DNA from: Atopsyche davidsoni | Taxonomy: Eukaryota > Arthropoda > Insecta > Trichoptera > Hydrobiosidae | NCBI GenBank assembly: GCA_022113835.1 | Contig: JAILWY010000027.1 | Location: 10,046,501-10,110,500 of the forward strand | DNA: 64,000 bases | Direction of reading: 5' to 3' | In this document: one piece after another, positions 35,522 to 45,564 of the stretch | Position numbering within the stretch: position 1 is the stretch's first letter | Layout of the letters: the number at the start of each line of letters is the position of its first letter | Made by a program: the position numbers and the translations under genes | The notes under the pieces: generated by a model | What the model was told of the DNA's origin: nothing | What the model saw: only the letters and a program-made list of their open reading frames with translations | Database searches by the model: none

Positions 35522-35739
35522 CTAAAATAATACATAAATTTTAGGGAAAATATCAAAGAATTATTACTTTTTGGAAATTATGTAAAAGTCGCAACATAGT
35601 AATATTTGTATCGGACTTGAAACTATATTTTTGAATTTAAAATGGTGTTTTCTTGAGAGGCTTTAATTTCATTAGAATATTTGAGTCGAATTCATTTTCA
35701 ACATTTGAATTGAAAAAATATAATAAAAATTATTGCCTT

Positions 35740-35820
35740 GGATTGAAGTCGAGATTTATTGTCACCAGGTAAGTGTGCCAATCACTGGGCCACTAGGCAA
35801 TTATCAATTTTACTTAGAAT
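35740..35820 (-). repeat. tRNA-derived SINE-like fragment
   Basis: On the minus strand, TGGCCCAGTGATTGGCA resembles an A box and TCTCGACTTCAATCC a B box, about 30 bases apart, as in tRNA-derived SINEs. No tail or target duplication was recognised. Confidence 0.4.
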
Positions 35821-36575
35821 ACAAGGCATTATTGTTGCACAATTGAAGAAAAAAAAGTTAATTATCTCCAAAAGTCAAATGCAAAATTTAATTATGCATT
35901 ACTTATATCTTCGGAATAACTGTGATTTTTAATTCATAAAAAAATAAAACATTCGTATAAAATTAAAAAATTTATTACTTTATTTTACAAACTACAGTAC
36001 ATATTTCAAAATATCCATAACTATACATATATAGTAAATCCATATTTATGTCAGAATGGTTTAATTTTAATATTATATATTCAAGCACCAAATATGATCA
36101 TAATCTCCTATTCGTATATTTTTTTAATTAATGCACATTGTGTGACTTTCACGTAATAATAAATTTTAAATATGAATTTAGCATTTTTTTGATTGAATTA
36201 TTTCATATACAGTAAATCTCTGGCATTATTTTTGCTAAAATAATTTTTAATATTACAAATGTTAAGACAGTTGAAAGAATTGAAGAAAACATATATTTTA
36301 CGTGGGGTGTTCGATCGGAGTATATCGACCGACGACACAACTTCACATTAAGGCTTGTAGACTTTTGTATCTTAATGGGTTACAATTGTCCAAAAGGCTG
36401 AAAGTGCTAAATGTGCATTGTTTCAGAAATAAAAAAAATCTAACTTATAGAGTATTAAATATAAAAAAATTGTTAAAAAAATTACCATATAAATAGAATA
36501 CAAAACTATGTTTTGTGAGCAGAACACACCTAAGCTCAAAAATATAAACATGTGGTGACACATATTAGTTTATGT

Positions 36576-36826
36576 TTACCAATCATCAGTAAATGGAACT
36601 GGTTTCTTATGAGGATCTTTATTATCCATACAGCTGTGCTTTACTTGAGATACCGAGACGATGACGTCTCTCACGGTGTAGACCTTCGCCTTGCAGGACT
36701 TATTGTTGGCGCACCGCCAGTGAGACTTCTCTCCCCAAGTTCTGTTGTAGTAGTAGCGGAAGCCGTTGCAAACCAGAACAGGGTGCTTACCGCATGGACT
36801 AGATTTCATAAAATGCGCCATGAAAC
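36576..36826 (-). CDS. mod(mdg4): F35: antisense FLYWCH (CCHC) alternative 3' exon
   Basis: Minus-strand acceptor TTTTTCAG (complement at 36827-36828) followed by GTTTCATGGCG, in phase. 82 residues: FMAHFMKS, KHPVLVCNGFRYYYN, GEKSHWRC, C-x5-C (CANNKSC), VKHSC, then a 17-residue tail ending PFTDDW. It is strikingly like plus-strand F4 through its first two thirds. Several Met codons near the start are not used as starts if the exon is spliced. Confidence 0.86.
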
Positions 36827-37252
36827 CTGAAAAATTATTGCGCTTTAGTATTTTCATAATAGGACAAGTTTTTTTAATGTTTTTTCCACAACCGCGACAA
36901 GTCTAAGCTCAGAATAACTGAAAACGAGAAGTCTTTAACCACACTATTCTATAAGGGATGAAGCAAGTAGGCTGCATTTGCTGTTTTCATTCCTGTGAAT
37001 AATCTGCTTAAAGACATTTTCTGTTCTGTCCTGTCCTCTAAATGTTCTTCAACTTCAACTTCTTACTTCCCGATGACATAGGGAAGAAAGTTGAATTTCA
37101 TTAGGCGGCAATAAAAATACAAGCGACATTGCTTGCCACACTAAAAAAATGTTATTAATTGAGGTCAAATAAAAAAAATAAAAATTTATGTTGACAAAAT
37201 TTTATTTAAATATTCTTTGTGTTTAATATTTCATTTTTGTGGTTTGTTTCAG

Positions 37253-37437
37253 ATGCTGAATATATCACATCCCAAAGGGGCAGAACGAAGCTTCTCATCG
37301 GAGGTCGTACTTTTACATTAAATAGATGTAATGGTCCCAAACGATACTGGAGGTGCGCCCGTTCTAGAAAGTGCAAAGCAAAAATCCACACAATACACCA
37401 CGCTATTGTTAATTTATTTGATATCCACACATGCTGA
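37253..37437 (+). CDS. mod(mdg4): F36: FLYWCH (CCHC) alternative 3' exon
   Basis: Acceptor AG at 37251-37252 (GGTTTGTTTCAG). 60 residues, among the shortest units: AEYITSQRGRTK, GGRTFTLN, KRYWRC, C-x5-C (CARSRKC), DIHTC then TGA. Close relative of F37, which lies 947 bases on. Confidence 0.87.
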
Positions 37438-38384
37438 TGATTATAAAAGAATTGTCTTATGTGTGTTTATTGGTCCCGTGAAAGGGGTCCAGGGTTGCGG
37501 AGTGACAGACTCGCATGAGTTTATGATGGTAGTAGATTTTTGCTGCGTTATCCATGATCTTGTCTGTACGGACTTTTCATATCAACATGCGATGTTGTAT
37601 ATGCTGGATGATCATCGACCGCGCTTGAGGCTTCTTCTTGTACTGTGTTTACAAGAAAACGGGGTCGGGAGAATGCAATGAATATGTATTTAGTTCAGTT
37701 GCTCTACACCCGCTGACAGGAGCAGTGGGTCATAATCAATATATAATATAAAGAATATTGAAAGGTATAAAGCAGCTGTCGTCGGATACACTCATTATTG
37801 GATTGAATTAAACACAATGTATGACAACTCAGTCACATTAAATGTTTTATCAGTCCTTGACTTCTTGACAGCAGTACACATCTACGGTATAAACCGTATC
37901 CTCCACTATCAGACGGTTAAAATACATACTATAGTGTGAAAGTGCTTAGTAAATTATTTGTATAAGTATATTTAATAAACGATTCTGATTATATATGATA
38001 TTTATTTTTCTGCCTTCCCATCATACTCTTATTGAAAATCCAAAGGTGTACAAATGGGATGATGAAAAAAAAAAACAACACGGTATTACACAAAAAGTTG
38101 ACGCTGAGTATAACATATATGATACTTTTACGTTTTTCACATCATTTTTAAAACATATTTAAATAAAAAAAATTGTATAACGGACTAAATATAAGAGATC
38201 TTAGGATTTGATTTTACAGAATGGGGATTTATTTAAATTTTACATTACCCAATACATTCACGTATATACTAATGCAGTTTAAAATGCTGAATAACCAACA
38301 TTTTTTGGCAACGTTGGGTGCACATTATTCTTTAATAAATTAGGTGTGTTTAATTATTCATTAATTTACGTTGGTTTGTTTCAG
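37438..38384. other. Interval between F36 and F37
   Basis: 37470-37720 is GC-richer than its surroundings and carries an open frame that overlaps F36 in another frame. It has no recognisable domain. The remainder is AT-rich. Confidence 0.4.
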
Positions 38385-38599
38385 TTACTGAATACATCAC
38401 ATCCCAAAAAGGCAGAACAAAACTTCGGGTTGGATATTACACTTATACCTTAGATAGAATACACGGCCTAAAGCACTACTGGAGATGCGCTCATTCTAGA
38501 AGATGCAGGGGAAGAGTCCACACAATAGACCATATTATTGTGTACACATATGATATTCACACTTGCTGTAGTCTTAGTAGTAGTACGCCGTTGCACTAG
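38385..38599 (+). CDS. mod(mdg4): F37: FLYWCH (CCHC) exon with read-through tail
   Basis: Acceptor AG at 38383-38384 (GGTTTGTTTCAG, identical to F36). 70 residues: TEYITSQKGRTK, GYYTYTLD, KHYWRC, C-x5-C (CAHSRRC), DIHTC. F36 has TGA at the next codon, but here it is TGT, and the protein continues CSLSSSTPLH before TAG. No early Met. Confidence 0.86.
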
Positions 38600-38740
38600 G
38601 TGCTTGCATTGGTTCTGCAAAAGCACTCCGAGGTCGCAGAACGATAAGAACAGTGTTGTGTGATTGATGCCACACATGCACGGCGCTGAATTGCATCCTT
38701 CTTTATCCAACCTTTGAAACCGAGACAGATTATTATTTAT

Positions 38741-38897
38741 TACTAATATGATTAGGCACGATGATATTTTTCTGAGAGTTTCTTTAAATCATCTTCTATG
38801 TATGAACTAATGTGCCAAATCATATTAGTAATAATATAATAAACCCGTAATGGGTAATAAATACGCATCTGATTGACGTTCAATCAAAAAATAGACA
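38741..38897. repeat. Second copy of the hairpin repeat at 18.9 kb
   Basis: It contains GATTAGGCAC, CTGAGAGTTTCTTTAAATCAT, AATCATATTAGTAA, TGATTGACGTTCAATC and AATAGACA in the same order as 18948-19129. Much of the left stem is missing. ATTATTAT occurs on both sides, a possible short target duplication. Confidence 0.75.
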
Positions 38898-39304
38898 AAT
38901 TATTATCAACAGAAATTTAAATCTGGTTTATTCTTAGTTTTAAAGAAAGCAGCAGCCCTTTTTTTTGTGTTCACTCTTTTATTCACCTTTACATTTGTAT
39001 CGAAAAAAGGTGTGTGTATATAAAAATATTAAAAAAATCCTTTTATCACCCAAAAAAATTATACTATTTTTTTATTACAATCCCAAATTTACTATACTGT
39101 ATTATCTCACCCTGTCAACATTTTTAACTTATAAATTAACATATTTAATTTTAAAATAAACATTTTTTATGTATCTGTGACTTTATAAGAAAAATAGAAA
39201 AAAAAATAGATTCACAGAACGAGGATTCTTTTGTGCATACATAAAGATTTAAAATCGTGTTTTACATTTTCAATTTATGTATTAATAATGTGAAATTGTT
39301 TCAG

Positions 39305-39507
39305 ATTTTCCTCAATACATAGAATCTCGTAAAGGACACACGATGCTGAAAATCGGAGACTTCACATACAGCCTTGACTCCTCCACTGACATGAAGAGGC
39401 GCTGGAGGTGTTCCAAGTGCAGGAAGTGCAAGGCCAGAGTGCACACATGCTTCGACACCGTCATCTACATCGACGATAACCACACCTGCTATAGAAACCC
39501 CATTTAA
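39305..39507 (+). CDS. mod(mdg4): F38: FLYWCH (CCHC) alternative 3' exon
   Basis: Acceptor AG at 39303-39304 (GAAATTGTTTCAG). 66 residues: FPQYIESRKGH, GDFTYSLD, KRRWRC, C-x5-C (CSKCRKC), DNHTC, then YRNPI and TAA. A third Cys sits inside the loop. The exon is GC-rich compared with its flanks. No Met before residue 12. Confidence 0.87.
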
Positions 39508-39954
39508 GAACCAATATACAAAAGAGTTATACACTATCGAATTCAATAATCTAAATAATCGAAAGATATTTTGGTTATTTATTGATCGATAGTAATATTT
39601 ATAAAAGTTTTACAAGCAAAATAGTTTATCAATAATTAAACTAATACATGTTAAATATCCCTCTGAGTACGGTTTGAGACCAGCAGACACAAAGAAGATG
39701 AATTAATTTATTTTTTCTAGAATTAAAAGTGCTATATAGTTTTATGGCAAATATATAATTTTGTAAAGCAGTAAGTAGTAAAGCTTTAAAAAATTTACCA
39801 CGCGGGGGTGAATTCTGATAGCAACCATGACTCATAATAACTCATAATGTTGCTACAAGGAAGAGGTACACCAACATAAAATAATAACTTAATTGTATTC
39901 CAATTACACGTATACTCCGGCTAAGATATTTTTGCTAATGTTAAAGTTGATATA

Positions 39955-39957
<3 letters not shown>

Positions 39958-39998
<41 letters not shown>
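39958..39998. repeat. (TA)n microsatellite
   Basis: About 20 uninterrupted TA units, likely length-variable. It lies in the 2.1-kb interval after F38. Confidence 0.95.
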
Positions 39999-40003
<5 letters not shown>

Positions 40004-40066
40004 GAGAAAAATGCATTTCATTAACAAATATTTACTTTGTTGTAATTATGATAGTAACTATAAGTA

Positions 40067-40460
40067 CAGTAGTACCCGCTTTACGCGAGCGATACGTTCG
40101 GGAAAAAATTGCGTTTATATCGGGGTTTACGATTAAACATACATACATAGTCAAAACTTAATACAAAAAAATATGAATCATTTGAATCAATCACTTTAAT
40201 TCTAAGAACACTTTATGCAGTTTTACATGTTATTTTTACTGAAAAATACATCTATTGTCTTTTGGGTAGCATTTCTTTTACGTTTTTGTAAAATACATTC
40301 ATAACACCCAACGCTGTTTTTAATTGTTAAGAGAAGTCAATGATTAGATTATGTTCATACACATTCTTAAATAAGAAATTCGCGTAATGCGAGGCATTTT
40401 AATGCGAAATTTTAAATTCGCGTTATAGTAAAACCGAGCACGGGGTCGCGTAAATTACTG
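40067..40460. mobile_element. TA-flanked MITE, pogo/mariner-like
   Basis: 394 bp flanked by TA on both sides (40065-40066, 40461-40462). Both ends begin CAGTA and share TTTACGCGA read inward, with a gap in one end. Sub-terminal CGCG-rich motifs (GCGTTATAG, CGCGTAATGCG) repeat inside. There is no coding region. The TA target and CAGT ends fit the Tc1/mariner-pogo superfamily. Confidence 0.65.
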
Positions 40461-40734
40461 TACTTCTTTGAAAGGTCAAATATTTTCACGTCTACTGTTA
40501 TTTCTGATAAGAGATTTTAATGTTTCTAGCTTAATTCCTTTTGAGTTTATTAGCATGAAATAAAATGGGGTTTTCAACCAACTTTTTTGAATATATTCTT
40601 GTGGGTTTTTTAAGAATTAGATATGAAAATGATGATAATTTCTCATCACTATATTCATATTTTGCTTCGATCAGCTTCACTATTTTGAGACCATGTTTTA
40701 TAGCGTACATATATCATTTACCGCCTTGCCATAC

Positions 40735-40792
40735 AGTGATTAGCTTGATTGCTTGCCAACAATGAAGTTATAGGTTCAAATCCAAGTGGAAT
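40735..40792 (+). repeat. tRNA-derived SINE-like fragment
   Basis: CAGTGATTAGCTTGATTGC resembles an A box and GGTTCAAATCC (40773-40783) is a good B box. Similar pairs occur at 43400 and, on the minus strand, at 26776-26828 and 35740-35820. Too degenerate to fold as a working tRNA. Confidence 0.45.
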
Positions 40793-41619
40793 AATTTTTT
40801 TTTCGTAATTTGCCCCCAAGTTTCAAAGAAAACGAAAAACTTTGAGAAAAAACTCACCAATACAGGATCCTGTTTTTCCCCTGCATATACAACAAGACAC
40901 AGCCGCAATTGCCTTTGATGCTTGCTTACTTGCCTCTTTTTTTGTGATCTCGTTAATAGTATTGTGGTTATATATAGACTGCTTGTTCTCATATTACCTG
41001 AACTAAAAATTTAAAACACATTTCATACTAAAAATAAATCCACTGAAATTTTAAATTCAATAAATATATATTACAAAAAATATAATTAAAATTATCTAAT
41101 TTAAACTAATACCAAACTAATTATCAGATAGCTTCAAAACCAATAATGGTGTTGCATTTGCCTAATATTTTATATAAACAGGTGATTCAACATGCTTACG
41201 GCTTAAAAAAATACTTAAAGACATTTTATACAATACATTCTTCTTTAACACCGTTATACGTTAACGTATTTATATATGATCACCATTTAATTGACATATA
41301 TGAATTTTTGGGTTAATTAAACTCGTTTGCTCCAGGTGTTGAGATCACAGAAGCTCAAAACGAAAGAAAAAATATATACTTCTGAGAACTGTTTTTGATT
41401 TATATAAAAATGATTTGTGTAAAAATATAAATCTACTCAAAAATATTTAAATAAAGTTGTAAGCATGTAAGAATTCCCTGTATTTAATTTATTAATAGAA
41501 ATTTGTGTAAATATTTTTATGTTTTCAATATATTTTGTACGCTTTATTTTAAATAAATTTTTTTCTTAAATAGATTTTTTTGTTTGAGTGTACTTTATTT
41601 CTTTGGTTTGTTAAGAGTT

Positions 41620-41831
41620 TCAATCGTCCTGCAGAGGTTCGTGGTTGTGGGTGAACTTTTCGCAGACGATGTTATGGTTCATGGTGTATATGGATGCCTT
41701 GCAAGACTTGGATGAGTGGCGCGTGCACTCCCACCTGGTCTTGCCGTGAGTGCTTCCAGTGTGCTTGTAAAACTTGTAGTTTTTATAAAGAATTAGAATT
41801 CTGCCTCGTTTAGATTCTATGTACACAGGTC
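41620..41831 (-). CDS. mod(mdg4): F39: antisense FLYWCH alternative 3' exon
   Basis: Minus-strand acceptor CAAATTTTAG (complement at 41832-41833). 69 residues: PVYIESKRGR, KNYKFYKH, KTRWEC, C-x7-C (CTRHSSKSC), THNH, then EPLQDD and TGA. It is a C-x7-C/H-x-H finger in a region otherwise rich in CCHC units, and shares the CTRHSSKSC loop with F40. Confidence 0.87.
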
Positions 41832-42961
41832 CTAAAATTTGAAAAATATTGTCACCAATATTATTTGATTTGCATGGAAATAAAATAAGTACACAACCAC
41901 GCTGATAATGGGAAAATATCATAACCAAAATTTAATCAATGTTACTACAGAACCTTACAATAAAATATATGATAAATTTCTTCATAAAAAAATCATAATC
42001 CTAAAAAATTTTTGAGAGTTAAATTATTTTCCCTTTATAGCATGCTTGCATTTGTATGAATATTTTTACAGTTTAATATAACATTAACGCCATGCAAACA
42101 TTGTGTCAAATAATACCAAAAAATTAAATATTTAGTTTTATTTTTTTATTTATAAATAAAAGTGTTAAAATATTATATATAATATATTTTTAAAATATCA
42201 GCAATAGTTAAATAATTATACTTATATATTTACATTTATATGAAAATAATAGTACATTTTTATTATAACTTTTATTTTAATAGTAAATATTTTTAGTAAT
42301 ATGTACCCAAAGACATTAACATAAAGTAATATAAATATGTTAAAAGAATAATGGGATAGCCGAAAGATATTTTAATTCTGGATATTTATTATTAAAATCA
42401 TCTGTTTAACTGCTCAGTTATAATATGTGCACAAAAAGAGAGATAGTAGATAAAACCAATTTCCCTACTCCGCGTTGAAACAATCCTTTCGTGAAAATAC
42501 CTCTACAGAAGGCCAGAGTGATAAAAACTACACTATTGTTATAGTCGGCTTTAATCTTATAGTAAAAAAATATTTTCAGATAACAAAAATATTTTTATCA
42601 TTTGTCAGTCAGTTATGTGGATACATCATTTGAATGCAATTAGATTTCCCGACAGCTTTATGAAATATAGCTTATTGGTCTGCAGCTTGTTAAAAATTTA
42701 TATAAATGCAACGAAAAGTAACTTTTACTTCAAGACAAGTTTGTGGAAAGTAACATTAAAGTTTACTAAATTCTGCATTAGATATTTATAAAGCATCGTT
42801 GACTAAATCTAATGTATTTGTAGAAACCTCTGATCACTCAGATACCTTTAGATAAAAAGTCCATTTGAAACCGCCATGGTTCAACTTTGCACTCATACTC
42901 CTAAAAGCAGTTGAAGAAGCTTCACTGGTTTTATATTGAAATAATATCAAATATATAAATA

Positions 42962-43161
42962 TCAGAAGTCGTGGTTGTGAATGTGAAGTTCTTTTGTGAT
43001 CCTGCTGTTAAACGTGCAAATCTTTGCCTTGCAGCTTTTGGAAGAGTGTCTCGTGCAGATCCATGTGATCTGTCCCCAGCTAGTCTCTGAGCGTTTAGAG
43101 AATTTGAACTGCTTGTACACAGCTTGGGGTATTCCCCGAGTCGATGTAAAGTAAGTGGGAA
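42962..43161 (-). CDS. mod(mdg4): F40: antisense FLYWCH alternative 3' exon
   Basis: Minus-strand acceptor TTTTGTTTCAG (complement at 43162-43163). 65 residues: PTYFTSTRGIP, YKQFKFSK, QITWIC, C-x7-C (CTRHSSKSC), IHNH, DF, TGA (42962-42964). It reads in a different frame from the longer minus-strand open frame here, which is a shadow. Sister of F39 by its identical nine-residue loop. Confidence 0.87.
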
Positions 43162-43399
43162 CTGAAACAAAATCATGTCTGAATTATATATCTCATAATA
43201 AATAATTAAAAACAGCACTCTAACATATATAAGTTTGTGAATAATTTGAAATCGCATGTTAAATAAGTTAATTTTTTTTCCTGCAAATTACATAGAAAGA
43301 AAGAAAATGTTCATAGAAAGATTTATTAATTATAGTCTTGTGTTTATACTTTGCTGTTGTCTGTCTTTCAAGACTTCTTTAATGGTTTCCTTTGCCATA

Positions 43400-43460
43400 T
43401 GGTTCAGTGATTAGCGTATTTCCTATTTGTGATGTCTAAGGTGCATGTCCTCATAGCAAT
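43400..43460 (+). repeat. tRNA-derived SINE-like fragment
   Basis: TGGTTCAGTGATTAGCG matches an A box, followed by a degenerate B-box region (AAGGTGCATGTCCTC). The GC-richer stretch continues to about 43580 and ends directly before the Z1 acceptor. Confidence 0.4.
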
Positions 43461-43616
43461 AACAGCCAAAATGACCTCGTGCCGTGTGTTATACACGAGC
43501 AACCGTCAGCCTAGCCCATGGAGCACCGTATTTATAGATATCTCATTCTCAGATAACTCGAGCTCGGATGTCTCCCGGTCGTAAAAAAAAAACTTATTTA
43601 TTACTTTTAATTTTAG

Positions 43617-43777
43617 ATGATGGCATTGGAAGTCACTGGCCAAGATTTTTGCCCAAAAGAAGAAGATGCAAGCTTGCAGGATGCCCCAACGTTACGTTCA
43701 TACAGTGCGAAAGATGCCAAATCGAACTTTGCCTCCAAAAAGCAAGAAATTGCTTTAAAACATTTCACACAATGTAA
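43617..43777 (+). CDS. Z1: exon-like unit encoding a piggyBac C-terminal Cys-rich domain
   Basis: Acceptor-like TTACTTTTAATTTTAG (AG 43615-43616), then 52 residues in phase 1, the phase of every FLYWCH exon. Sequence: DGIGSHWP, RRRCKLAGC, QCERC, ELC, RNCFKTFH, TAA. This order of Cys pairs ending N-C-F-x3-F-H is the Cys-rich domain that closes many piggyBac-type transposases. No other transposase part (such as MGGVD) is found upstream; a SINE-like stretch lies there instead. Read as a captured alternative terminal exon. The alternative is a truncated relic with a chance AG. Domain identity about 0.85 sure, exon use about 0.5. Confidence 0.6.
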
Positions 43778-44345
43778 TATATTAATAGTTAAATGTAATA
43801 TTAATTTTTTTAGAAATATTTTATTTATGACTGAGTACATTTTAGTATGATATTGAAATATTAATTTCATACATTTTTTTAATGTGAAATTGTAAATACT
43901 TAATAATAAAGTTATAAAATATTTTCTTTATTATTTTATTATAATAAATTGAATGACTGAATGACTAAACCTGAATAAATAAATGTTTTACAGAATTTTT
44001 TGTAAAAATAATAAATTTAATAGTATTTGTTTCAGAATAAATAATGAGGGTATCAAAGACTTTTTAACCCTTTTCAGAAAAATATATATTTTTAAATATA
44101 ATAAAATTTTCTAAACAATACAAATTTACACTTTGGTTGATTTAAAAAATAAATAAATGATAAATTACTATTTATATGTACAAACACTACTAAACTCGGA
44201 ATAGAGCATATATTCCAGTGCAAAATTGTTAGTTCAAATCAATGCATGTGCAAAATATCACTACGAGTGTGTCTTTCTGACTTTGGTAAGTTGCTGAGAG
44301 TTGGGAAGAAGAAGGAAGAAGACCATCCTTGCGTTGGGTTTTGGT

Positions 44346-44539
44346 TTAGTGGGAGTGAAAATCATGTAAGAGGACGGCCACCTCGCCCATGGTTAAAATA
44401 AAGGCTTTGCAGCTTCTCAGGGTCCTCTTTGAGCAGGACCATTTTATGCTGCCGTTGCTATTGTTCTGGAGACGAAAGAAGTTGTTTTGGTTGAAACGCA
44501 GCAGTGTTTTCCCTCTTCGTGATAATATGTATCTGATAC
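44346..44539 (-). CDS. mod(mdg4): F41: antisense FLYWCH alternative 3' exon
   Basis: Minus-strand acceptor TTATATTTTTAAG (complement at 44540-44541). 63 residues: IRYILSRRGK, NNFFRLQ, SIKWSC, C-x7-C (CSKRTLRSC), FHSH, TAA (44346-44348). Lys replaces Arg before Trp. The AAG acceptor is less common than CAG or TAG. It has no Met until late, so start-based gene finders miss it. Confidence 0.85.
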
Positions 44540-44888
44540 CTTAAAAATATAAAAGAGTTAGACATAAAATAAAAGTGACATGTGTCTTATAAATTATAAT
44601 ATACCAGAAATATTTTTGTGAGTCATTTTAATAAAATATACATATCACATGGTTTTAAAGAAATTTTCTTTTATTTTTATGTGAAACTATATAAATTATG
44701 AATTTTTAGTCTAAGGTTCATTTAGCCAACCTTCTATCAGTTTAATAATAACCATTTTAGTTTCATGATGTTATATGTGAAATAACCACAGAAAACTATT
44801 TATTTTCAATAAAACAATATTTAAAAAAATATATGTGGATTAAAATGCAGATTTTTTTGATATTCAAAACTTAATACTTTTTTCTTCT

Positions 44889-45082
44889 CTAATGGTTATG
44901 TAGATTTAAAAAAGAAATAATGGTGTCTCCTATGGTGTGAATTATGGCGCGGCATCCGTTGCTGTGGCCCACAGAACACCTCCACCGGGCCTTCCTTGTC
45001 ACGTTGTTCTTGGTGACCTGACTGAAAGACTTGCCATTTACTACCAGCAACTTTTTTCCTCTCTGTGACAATTTATATTTGA
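44889..45082 (-). CDS. mod(mdg4): F42: antisense FLYWCH exon of a head-to-head pair
   Basis: Minus-strand acceptor after a C/T run (TTTCTTTTTTTCAG; complement at 45083-45084). 63 residues: KYKLSQRGKK, NGKSFSQV, KARWRC, C-x7-C (CSVGHSNGC), NLHNH then TAA. It diverges from plus-strand F43, 288 bases away, and is its closest relative (CSVGH loop, IIHTI). Confidence 0.87.
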
Positions 45083-45370
45083 CTGAAAAAAAGAAAGAAA
45101 AATTTATATTAGGATACAAGATATCCCTGCATAAAGCTGCTATTCTCCAGTTCATCCTTTATCCAGTTTATCATCTATAATTAATCTGACGTCCTTTGGG
45201 ATTGCTGTACAGTGTTTTATTTCCCAGCACTTGGTCGTCGATAAGGTGACCAAAGTCTGCCGATTTGTATTTACTTAACTGCACTGACATCCTGGGACAA
45301 ATCATTGGCCTTAATATTGCAGCGCCTTTTTAGTTATATAGAATTTACTAATATTACGTTATATTTTTAG

Positions 45371-45564
45371 TACACTACGGCGTTTCAAAAAAAGGAAAAC
45401 CGTTGCTGATTGTGCATGGAAGATCATTTTGTATCGACAAAATATCACACTCGACCAACAAGACTCGCTGGTGGTGCTCCGTGGGGCACAGGACCGGCTG
45501 CAAAGCCGTCATCCACACCATAGAAAACACCATTCTTTCCTGCTCAAATATTCACAATCATTAA
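45371..45564 (+). CDS. mod(mdg4): F43: FLYWCH exon of a head-to-head pair
   Basis: Acceptor AG at 45369-45370 (TATATTTTTAG). 63 residues: HYGVSKKGKP, HGRSFCID, KTRWWC, C-x7-C (CSVGHRTGC), NIHNH then TAA. Last plus-strand exon of the window. An overlapping open frame here is a shadow. It arose with F42 by an inverted duplication. Confidence 0.86.
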
